Source: Zea mays | Taxonomy: Eukaryota > Streptophyta > Magnoliopsida > Poales > Poaceae | DNA: 64,000 nucleotides | Direction: 5' to 3' | NCBI RefSeq assembly: GCF_902167145.1 | Contig: NC_050104.1 | Location: 101,567,849-101,631,848 of the forward strand | Shown: positions 55,727 to 64,000 of the stretch, in pieces | Numbering within the stretch: the stretch's first letter is position 1 | How the letters are laid out: every line of letters begins with the position of its first letter | Made by a program: the position numbers and the translations under genes | The notes under the pieces: generated by a model | Seen by the model: the letters and a program-made list of their open reading frames with translations, nothing else | Told to the model about the DNA's origin: nothing | Database searches by the model: none

Positions 55727-56510
55727 TCTATAGCATACATGTAGTCTATGCCTTTGATCATGTTACTTAATGCATTTATGTGATTTGTTGCTTATTTATG
55801 GTGCTCAAGTTGTGCAAGGGATCCCCGGACCTCACAAGTCCATGTGTGAATGATGCACATATTTAGGGGGAGATGTGCTACAACTTGACCCTTTGAGACT
55901 AATCTGTTTGTTTGAGTATACTTGATGTAGTATCAAAGGTGCATTGAAAGGGAAAGGTGAACTTGGACAATGAAAAGACTTCCACTGCACTCCGGTATTA
56001 GTGTACTTAATTCCAAGTTCATTTGTATGCTCCAGTTGCCTTTTTTGCTCTTAATTGACATTTTTGGTGAGGCAATGGGGTTAAAGGGCCACAAATGTTC
56101 CCGTTTTGGTGCTGAATGCCAAAGGGGGAGAAATTAAGGCCAAAGCAAATGGATCAGCCAACCACTTGAGAATTTTGAAAATAGTAGAGTTAGAATTTGA
56201 TTTTGTCAAATTACTCAAATTGCTAAATTTAGTCTCTTATGGGGGAGAATTTTTTGATTATGGGAAAAAGGGGGAGTTTTGGTACGTTATCAATTTTTCC
56301 ATTGGAATATCTCTTGATTTGCCCAAACAAGTGTGTTTGACTTAGAGATAGGAAAAAGGATTTGATTTACAAAAACAAACCAAGTGGTGGCAAAGAATGA
56401 TCCAAATATGTCAAATCTTGTGCAAAAACAATTTGGTCTTAAATTGTTGATGTTGCACTTCTTTTGTTGCTTTTTGTTGTGTTGGCATAAATCACCAAAA
56501 AGGGGGATAT
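55727..56510 (+). other. D 3' region with multiple polypurine tracts
   Basis: There is no gene. GGGGGAG or GGGGGAT tracts occur near 55866, 56114, 56241, 56267 and 56500-56508. The last precedes the 3' LTR. There is no env-like ORF, unlike element X. Confidence 0.7.
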
Positions 56511-56536
56511 TGAAAGGGAAATGTGCCCTTGGGCCA
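56511..56536 (+). repeat. 3' LTR of D, first 26 bp
   Basis: It is identical to 28333-28358, then cut by element E. Confidence 0.85.
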
Positions 56537-57135
56537 TGTTGGGACCATGCTTCGTCGCCGAAGGTCCTGCAGGAAGAAACAGCTTCGGCTGAAGCTGTAT
56601 GTACGTGATGCCAAAGGGTGCCGTTCATGAAGCTTCGGAATTACAAACCGACTTAAAGATAGAATGACCTTTTAGTCCATAAGAGTTTGAGTCGTTGTTG
56701 TAAACTTTTGTGAGGGGTATAATTGTAATTGCTCACAGGCTGTGTCCTGTGCCTATAAATAGTGAACAGTATTCCTTTACTGTTCACGCATTCCTGTAAT
56801 TGCAATCACGTCACTCGGAAATTATTCTTTGCCAAGGCAGAGGTATAAATGTACTTAAACATTATATTTGAATATCTTAAGTTTATATATATGTAAATGA
56901 TGTTGTTTGCTTTTAATTTACTTAACTTTAATGCTTTATGTCTCGTGTTATTTTATATTATCTTTGAGAGCTCAATTACGAAGATATAACCTTCGTAATT
57001 GTGTCATTATAACCCTCGTCCAAAGTTCATTAAATCCTTGGGGAAATAATGTTTCAGCGGACGAAGGACTTTAATATTTAACATTTTATGTTGCCTTGTT
57101 CTTAATTCATAGCATTTGAGAACAAGTCCCCAACA
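56537..57135 (+). repeat. 5' LTR of E
   Basis: It starts TGTTGGG and ends CCCCAACA. TATA-like CCTATAAATAG is at about 56752-56762. A perfect 10-bp hairpin (56762-56771 with 56778-56787) lies immediately downstream, near the expected transcription start. Confidence 0.88.
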
Positions 57136-57136
57136 T

Positions 57137-57155
57137 TGGCGCCCACCTCCAGTGA
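57137..57155 (+). other. Primer-binding site of E
   Basis: TGGCGCCCACC starts one base after the LTR, the usual gypsy type of tRNA complement. The exact tRNA was not assigned. Confidence 0.65.
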
Positions 57156-57179
57156 ACTCACTTCCACTTTTTTGAGCTG

Positions 57180-60100
57180 ATGGCTTCATTCAACATTCAA
57201 GCTGGAGCTGCTTCGGCTCCAAAGCTGGTACTCCCGATAACAGGCGGTTCATGCTCAGAGCCAGCTAACAAGAAGCAGAAGAAGGAGGCACAGAGAAGGG
57301 TACAACACGTCGGGGTGCAAGGACCCTTCATCAAGTCAAGATGGTCTCATATTCCTATTACCTTCTCCCAAGAGGATCTTCAACTCAAGGATTACCCACA
57401 CAACGATGCTATGGTTATCTCTTGTGTTATCAAAGGATTTCTGGTCCACAATGTTTTGGTTGATACAGGCAGTGCAGCTGATATCATATTTGCTAAGGCC
57501 TTCAGACAGATGCAAGAGCCCGAAGATAAAATTCTTGATGCCACACATCCCCTTTGCGGCTTCGGAGGAAGGCAGATTGTAGCACTCGGCAAAATCTCAA
57601 TGCCAGTGACCTTCGGATTTATCAACAACACAAGGACTGAACAAGTTGTGTTTGATATTGTTGACATGGAATACCCTTACAATGCAATCATTAGCCGTGG
57701 TACTCTCAATGCCTTCGAAGCAATTCTTCATCCAGCTTATCTTTGCATGAAGATACCTTCGGACTAAGGGCCCATTGCTATTCATGGAAGTCAGGAAGCT
57801 GCCAGAAGGGCCGAAGGAAATTGGACAGACTCAAAAGCAATCCATAATATAGATGGAACTGAAGCTTGTGAGCAATACAAGTTCAGAAGGGAAAAGGCTG
57901 CTTCGGCTGATCAGCCGAAGCCCATGCTCTTATGTGAGGATATAGCAGAGCAGAAGGTGCTATTGGGATCTCAATTGTCCGAAGAGCAGGAGAAAACCTT
58001 GATAAGGTTTTTGTTCAATAATAAAGATGTTTTTGCTTGGTCAGCTAATGATCTTTGTGGAGTTAACAGGGATGTTATTGAGCACTCGCTCAATGTTGAT
58101 CCATCCTTCAGACCCAGAAAGCAGAGGCTTCGAAAGATGTCTGATGACAAGGCCGAAGGTGCTCGGAATGAAGTGAAAAGACTCCTCAGTGCCGGAGTTA
58201 TTAGAGAGGTAAAATACCCAGAATGGTTGGCTAACACTGTTATGGTGAAGAAGGCCAATGGTAAATGGAGAATGTGTATCGATTTTACTGATCTCAATAA
58301 GGCCTGTCCAAAGGACGAGTTTCCATTGCCAAGGATAGATTCCTTAGTCGATGCAGCAGCTTCATCAGATCTTATGAGTTTGCTGGATTGCTATTCAGGC
58401 TATCATCAAATCTGGATGAAGAAGGAGGATGAACCGAAAACCAGCTTCATAACCCCTAGTGGGACATATTGTTACCTTCGGATGCCTGAGGGGCTTAAAA
58501 ATGCTGGAGGAAGCTTTAGCAGAATGACAGCGAAGGTTCTCCATTCTCAGATAGGCAGGAATGTGCTAACTTATGTTGATGATATCATTGTAAAAAGCAC
58601 AAAGCAAGATAACCACATTGCTGATCTGCAGGAGACCTTCGCTAATTTTAGACAGGCTGGCTTAAAGCTGAATCCAGAAAAATGTGTCTTCGGAGTAAAG
58701 AAGGGGAAATTTCTTGGTTGCTTAGTTTCAACAAAGGGAATTGAGGCTAATCCAAGAAAAATCGAAGCTATACTTCGAATGGAACCACCAAGTACAAAGA
58801 AGGGGGCCCAAAGATTGACAGGAAGGCTGGCATCTCTCAACAGATTCATATCTAGATCAGCAGAGAGAAATTTACCATTTTTTGAAGTGCTGAAGTCAGC
58901 CGAAGTTTTTCAATGGGGACCAGTCCAGCAGAGAGCCTTCGGAGAACTGAAGCAATATTTGATAGATTTAACAACATTAAGTCCACCAACGCCAGGGGCT
59001 CCTTTGTTATTATATGTGGCAGCTTCGTACTCAGCGGTAAGTGCAGCACTTGTCCAGGAGAAGCTTGAAGGCCAAGTCAAGAAAAAGGCTCCAATATATT
59101 TCGTATCCGAAGTTCTTAGTTTTTCAAAGAAAAATTATACAGAATTGGAGAAAGTACTGTATGCTGTTTTGATGGCCTCCAGGAAGCTTCGGCATTATTT
59201 TCAAGCTTATAACATAATCGTTCCTTCTTCACAACCATTGAAGGATATTATGAGAAATCGAGAAGCTACTGGAAGGATTGGAAAATGGGCTGCAGAGCTC
59301 AATGAATTTTGTATTGATTATGTTCATAGATCTTCGATTCAGTCTCAAGCGTTGGCAGACTTCATTGCTGACTGGACGCCAGGGGCTCAGAAGGAAGAAA
59401 CGAATAAAGATGCCGAAACATGGACAGTGTTTTGCGATGGGTCTTGGGGAACCTTCGGAGCAGGAGCGGCTGCTGTGTTGGTTTCACCATTGTTGGGTCT
59501 ATGCTTCGTCGCCGAAGGTCTTCAAGGGAGAAGCGGCTTAAAATGTGTGAGCAGGTATCTTCGGACTCGTATCAGAAAGGGAAAAGCTACAAAGGTTGAC
59601 ACAGCGCCGAAGCTGTGAAGCAGGAAAGCTTCGGCATGTTCGCAGAAAAGGGAACCGACTTAAAGATGAAAAGGCCATTTAGACCTCGATAGAGTGCTAT
59701 AGAATTATCACCAAATGTAAAGGGCATGTATGTAATTTTGTATGGGTTGTACCCCGTGCCTATAAATAGGTGAACAGTACCCCCGTACTGTTCACGTTGA
59801 CTTGGCATTTGCTTTTGCGTCACACTTGTATTTTCATCTCCTTCCAAGCCGAAGGTACATTTATAATTTGATATTGTTTCTATTTCTCTATGATGATATA
59901 ATAAAGTTAAATGAATGATGTTATATGATTATTCGTGCTATCTTTTATGTTTCATATGCTTCGTCTTTCATTAATGTATACTGTGATGATGAAGGTTCGT
60001 CCTTCATGACCTTCGTCCGGAGATCGTTATATCCTAAGGGAAATAATGCCTCAAAGGACGAAGGACTTTATCGTTTAACATTCTCTGTGTTGCCTTGTTC

Positions 60101-60555
60101 TTAACTCATAGCATTTGAGAACAAGTCCCCAACAACCATCCAAAGTTAAAACTTGTTATGCGGCAAGACTTGATTTTAGTTGCACAAATAATATCGCTGA
60201 GTATGAAGCTCTGCTCTTGGGTCTTCGGAAGTTAAAGGCAATTGGAATCAGAAGGGCCATTCTTAAAACTGATTCTCAAGTTATTTCTGGTCATGTTGAC
60301 AAGAGCTATAAAGCAAGAGACCCGAAGCTTGAAAAATATCTGGATACAGTCCGAAGGATTGAGGCTTCCTTCGAAGGTTTCTCTGTCAAAAATATTCCTC
60401 GTGGAGAAAATGAATATGCTGATCTATTGGCCAAGTCAGCAGCCCAGGGGCTGCCTATACCTTCGGAAGTATTTTTCGAAACAATAAAAGCACCTTCGGT
60501 CGAGCTTCTTGAAAGAGCAATCCTTAACATATCCCCTGTTTATAGCGAAGATTGA
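57180..60555 (+). pseudogene. E gag remnant, protease, RT and RNase H, interrupted by solo LTR F
   Basis: The ATG at 57180 opens a frame whose first 15-20 codons look like a gag start, followed at once by a basic pre-protease segment, so nearly all gag is deleted. The protease has DTG at 57462-57470. A TAA at 57765-57767 interrupts; the same frame continues through RT (YVDD at 58572-58583) into RNase H (FCDGSWGTFGAGAAAVL). There F is inserted at 59491. After F and its second TSD copy the frame resumes correctly (60140 on; TNNIAEYEALL) to a TGA at 60553-60555. Removing F and one TSD keeps the frame, so F inserted cleanly. Confidence 0.9.
59491..60134 (+). repeat. F: solo LTR of a Huck-related family inside E
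   Basis: This 644-bp LTR starts TGTTGGG and ends CCCCAACA, flanked by perfect ACCAT duplications (59486-59490, 60135-60139). It is related to the E LTR but clearly diverged. It holds TATA-like CCTATAAATAG at 59759-59769 and an 11-bp hairpin at 59770-59795. Solo LTRs form by recombination between the two LTRs of one element. Confidence 0.95.
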
Positions 60556-61782
60556 AGAACTGAGATCATCTCTTTCCTTCAGGGTAATTTTCTTTCAGAC
60601 GACGAAGCTTATAACAGGAGAATAGAAGCAAGAGCTCGACCATATGTCATAATAGAAGGGGAGTTATACAAGCGTGGGGTCTGTTCCCCATTGCTCAAGT
60701 GTTTATCCAGATCCTAAGGTATAGAATTAATGAAGGAAATACATGCAGGTCTGTGTGGATCTCACATTGGATCTAGGCCCTTGCTTGGGAAAGTTTTTTG
60801 CCAAGGATTTTATTGGCCAAAGGCAGCTTCGGATGCAGCGGATCTGGTCCAAAAGTGCGAAGGTTGTCAGAAATGTGCAAAAGATCAAAAACAACCTTCG
60901 TCTTTAACCCAATTAATACAACCCACTTGGGCGTTGCAAAGGTGGGGCCTCGATTTACTAGGCCCATTACCACCAGCACAGGGGAACCTAAGATATGTAG
61001 TAGTGGCAGTGGAATATTTTTTCAAGTGGATTGAGGCAAAGCCCTTAGCCACAATAACTTCATTTACTATTCAAAAGTTTTTCTGGCAAAACATTGTTTG
61101 TCGCTTCGGAGTGCCGAAGGCTATTACTGTGGAAAATGGGACACAGTTTGATTCTGAAGCCTTCAGAGAATTTTGTGATCAAATTGGCACGAAGATCCAT
61201 TTTGCATCAGTCCGACACCCAGAGTCAAATGGACTTGTCGAAAGAGCTAATGGGATCATAATGACAGGAATAATGAAGTCAATCTTCAATCAGCCCAGGG
61301 GAAAGTGGCCAGACGAGTTAATCAAAGTGGTGTGGAGCCATAACACAACCATGTCAAGATCAACAGGCTTTACGCCCTTTAAACTATTGTTCGGTGACGA
61401 AGCAATAACCCCAGAAGAGGCCAAAGCAGGATCAATAAGGACAGTAGCTTCGGCAGAAGGCGAAGACGAAGCTGATTGCTCTGTAGAAAAGGATGCTATT
61501 GAAGGGATCAAACTTCAAGCTGTGGAAAACATCAATAAATATCAAGCTGAAACAATAAAATGGCGTGACAGAAAGGTCAAGCTAAAGAATATTGAACCAG
61601 GACACTTGGTACTTCGAAGGGTAGCCAACCCTGAGACAGTAGGCAAGTTACAGCTGAAGTGGGAAGGCCCATTTTTGGTAGTATCTTCGTCAAGACCCGG
61701 TTCCTACAGATTGAAGGATATGGATGGCAACGACATTCCTAGATCATGGAATGCGGATGAGCTTCGGCGATATTATGTTTAG
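60556..61782 (+). pseudogene. E integrase
   Basis: It continues the same frame after the TGA at 60553, with one more stop (TAA at 60715-60717), then is open from 60730 to 61782. The zinc region HAGLCGSH...CEGCQKC is present. In the DDE core the first Asp (LDLLGPLP) and the last Glu (VERANGII) are present. The second position reads VENGTQF (Glu at 61132-61134) where Asp is normal, a conservative but probably inactivating change. There is no chromodomain after SWNADELRRYYV, as in other Tat elements. Confidence 0.9.
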
Positions 61783-62644
61783 CTTGATGTAATTTTTTAT
61801 ATTCTTTTTTGTGGCACCCTTTTTCTTTCCAAAGGGGGAGAAAGGTTTTTAATGGGGCCACAATATGTAATTTTCTTTATTTCAATTTTATGAGAGTGAT
61901 ATCCCCCAAAAAATGTAAATGTAAATGCAAAGGGAAAAGGAAAAGGAAATAGGGAGAAGCTCAAAAGTCGTTCCTAAGGGAATGCAGAGCTTACAGCGAA
62001 AAATAAACGCTGATTCCGCCGAAAGTAAAAGGCGAAGAAGCTCCTAAGGGAGGCTTACAGCGAAAAATAAACGCTGATTCCGCTGAAAGTAAAAGGCGAA
62101 GAAGCTCCCAAGGGAGGCTTACAGCGAAAAGTCAACGCTGATACACCGAAAAGTAAACGGTGAAGCCGAAAAGTAAACGGCAAAAAGATTTGAATCATTC
62201 CTAAGGGGATGAAGGGCTGTGCTTATGGTTTTTGAACATGTGTCCCGATATTCATTTGCACAGTACATTTCATCATGTCATTTGCATTCATAAACATTCA
62301 TTTAGACATATATAGAATCATCATCATACCACACAAAAAAGACAGGTGCTTCAGCAATGAGGAAGAACTTCGAAGGAAAATTTTTATGCTTCGTTGTGTA
62401 CGAAAAGAAGGGAAGGTGTTTTTCGCCTTCGGCTCAAAAGAGAAGTTTCGTCCATAGCAAAGCAGATTGTACACAGATAGCAGAAACAAAATATATTACA
62501 AGGTATGTACAAATTTACATAAGTTGTTCCATAACTATATTACAAAAGTTTCTCCAGAATTTTTGCAGGAAAGTATATTGTAAACAACTATCAAGCTTCA
62601 GGCTAGGCTTCGTCAAACTTCGGCTTCGTCAAACTTCAGCTTCG
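61783..62644 (+). repeat. E non-coding region with 64-bp repeats and small hairpins
   Basis: There is no gene. GCTTACAGCG units recur at 61989, 62053 and 62117 (64-bp period). Each has small hairpins with an A-rich loop; stems differ between units but stay paired (61994-62012, 62017-62034, 62058-62076, 62081-62098, 62122-62140, 62144-62162, 62165-62181). The rest is AT-rich with CTTCGTC repeats near 62605-62650. Confidence 0.75.
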
Positions 62645-63542
62645 TCAATCTTCAGCTTCATCATCCTGCGTGTATCAAACAACAGAATAAGAAAGGTGCA
62701 AATTTCAAGGAGAAGGTAAAAGTAACAAGTATAACTTTCTTACCGGCTTAAGATGACTTCGAGCTTCGTCACCCGCCATTTTTCGCCCGCCACTTATCCA
62801 GATCTGGGTCATGAATCTATTTCTAATGCTTCGGGCTAGGCTTGGGATATCTATCAGATCTGATGCTGATAAGCTGAAGTTTGGTCTATTCACAATATTT
62901 CCATGCGTACAGCCAGCCTTCAGAAAAGCGGTGGCTGTGCCCCGAGAAGCTACCAGGGCGCAGAAGTCGGCATGCCCACCAATAACTTCATCAAGGGCAT
63001 CAACCTCGCCTTCAATATATTCTAATGTGCTGGGCAGATTTTCAGCTGAAGGTGTAAATTTTGCAGAGCTGGCTCCGACAGAATGAAACACATCCTTCAG
63101 CCGCTGCACGCATCGGCTGCCGAAGCTTAGGCATTTCTCTTGAAGTTCTTTAAAGGATTTCTGCAAATTTGAATTTTTATTCACCTCAGTTTTCAGGCTT
63201 GCTTCAAGATATTTCTTTTCTTGCTCAAATTTTTCTGACTGTTGGAGCAATTCATTCTTTAAACTGTTATTTTCAGTTTGGACTTCAGCCAAAGAACCCT
63301 CCATAGTCTGAATAACAAAATCTTTCTTTTCTAATGCACCCTCGTGCTCTTTAACCATGATTTCAAGGTCCTGGATGATGAAGTTTTTCTTTTTCAGATT
63401 AACTTCGTAATTTTCAACTTTTTCAGCCAGATCTTGGATGACGGCTTTATTCTTCTCTTCTTCGAGATCTTGTTGCATTTTTAGGACCTTGCTTAATAAT
63501 ATGCTCTGTCGAAACGATCTTCGTTAGAAAACGACCTAAAAG

Positions 63543-63586
<44 letters not shown>

Positions 63587-64000
63587 AATATTTGTTACCT
63601 TGAAGTTAGCATAAAGCAAGCTTCCGGCGATATGGTGTCGTTGGTAACGGCAGAGGTCCGCTTCTAGCTTCGGCAGACCTATGTTTTTGCAGAGAGTTCT
63701 AACAATTTTAGCTTTGCTGCGGTTTTGAAGGCACCTCAGCTTTCCTTCGTTAACCCCAACGAACAGTGTAGCCCCTGGCTTATATCCGCAGGCTATGGCA
63801 CATTTTTTAAGCTCTGCTTTTTCAGCGTCTGTCAGTTCTTGCCCAAGTGAATCTTGAAATTCAAAATCTTCTTCCTCCAAAATGTCTTCAGCTTGTTTTT
63901 TCCCCTTTTCAGTAGCTGTGCTCGCCGTGGCCACAACAGATTCTTCCTCAGTCATTTTTAGGAGTATGTTATCAATAACTTCAAGTGTCTCTTCCAGGTT
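62645..64000 (-). CDS. Antisense intron-containing coiled-coil gene of E (5' partial)
   Basis: On the - strand the exons are at least 63599-64000, 62744-63505 and 62645-62665, the last ending in TGA. Introns of 93 bp (63506-63598, containing an AAT microsatellite) and 78 bp (62666-62743) have GT-AG ends. Both junctions are phase 0 on both sides. The first visible exon has an acidic linker and a GYKPGATLFVGVNEGKLR stretch. The second begins with a long Glu/Lys/Leu-rich coiled coil (nt about 63120-63478), then a Cys/Ser-containing globular tail. No internal stop is seen. It may start before the visible ATG at 63955, beyond the window. It resembles unnamed gypsy-type transposon proteins of grasses. 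Function is unknown. Confidence 0.72.
63543..63582. repeat. AAT/ATT trinucleotide microsatellite
   Basis: About 13 AAT units lie within the first intron of the antisense gene of E. Confidence 0.9.

Larger units (their letters stand above)
28333..56536 (+). mobile_element. Element D: Opie/Ji-like Sirevirus, carrying elements B, C and E
   Basis: It is inserted in A's pol after GTAAT (28328-28332). The 5' LTR is split by B; PBS, gag, pol, polypurine tracts and the first 26 bases of the 3' LTR (56511-56536) follow, the last cut by E. Those 26 bases equal the first 26 of the 5' LTR. The 5' LTR without B is about 1.34 kb. gag and pol have many stops and frameshifts, and part of gag-pol was lost at the C junction. 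The 3' end is beyond the window. Confidence 0.88.
56537..64000 (+). mobile_element. Element E: Tat-lineage, Huck-like gypsy element (3' end beyond window)
   Basis: It has a 599-bp 5' LTR (56537-57135), PBS TGGCGCC, a start codon fused to a pre-protease region (gag deleted), a pol frame with three stops, a solo LTR insertion (F), then a non-coding region with a 64-bp repeat array and an antisense intron-bearing gene. The frequent CTTCGG/CCGAAG words and the LTR start TGTTGGGACCATGCTTCG recall the maize Huck family, from memory. The 5' flank is GGCCA (56532-56536). Confidence 0.85.

Noticed and set aside
1..64000. tRNA or rRNA genes
   Set aside because: No cloverleaf with A and B boxes or rRNA sequence was recognised; the tRNA-like words found are primer-binding sites.

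Overview
The window is plant nuclear DNA from a large, transposon-rich grass genome, most likely maize (Zea) or a close relative. It has no intact cellular gene. Nearly all of it is LTR retrotransposons inserted into one another, identified by paired LTRs starting TG and ending CA, target-site duplications (TSDs), primer-binding sites (PBS), polypurine tracts (PPT) and gag/pol domains. Family names (Sirevirus, Tekay/Del chromovirus, Grande, Huck) come from memory of domain order, LTR size and motifs, not from a search.

Layout. (X) 1-6956: 3' half of a Sirevirus (Ty1/copia) on the + strand, with pol end, env-like ORF, polypurine tracts and 3' LTR. (Y) 6957-12126: non-LTR DNA with exon-like gene fragments, including a broken receptor-kinase fragment. 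(A) from 12127: a Tekay/Del-type chromovirus on the - strand; its long 3' LTR is split by G, and its pol end lies at 26562-28332. (G) 14945-26056: a complete Grande-like Ty3/gypsy element on the - strand, with 612-bp LTRs differing at one base and an intron-bearing antisense gene. (D) from 28333: an Opie/Ji-like Sirevirus on the + strand inserted in A's pol. D holds three insertions: (B) 28626-38258, a gag-less chromovirus on the - strand in D's 5' LTR, with perfect TSDs; (C) 41440-52994, a nearly intact chromovirus on the + strand in D's gag-pol; and (E) from 56537, a Tat-lineage Huck-like element on the + strand in D's 3' LTR. E holds (F), a solo LTR at 59491-60134 with perfect TSDs. A, D and E run off the right edge.

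How the parts work. gag makes the particle; pol supplies protease, reverse transcriptase, RNase H and integrase. A, B and C end in a chromodomain-like tail that probably guides integration to heterochromatin. C has an extra ORF upstream of gag with a double-stranded-RNA-binding-like secondary structure, and the ATGs of this ORF and of gag each directly follow a splice-acceptor-like sequence. The LTRs of A, B and C share a small two-exon acidic reading frame with a GC-AG intron whose phase and frame are kept across the three subfamilies. G and E each carry an antisense coiled-coil gene with short phase-consistent introns. These accessory parts, and several hairpin arrays with paired base changes, are the most interesting content. 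Most gag/pol copies are disabled by nonsense codons, frameshifts or deletions.
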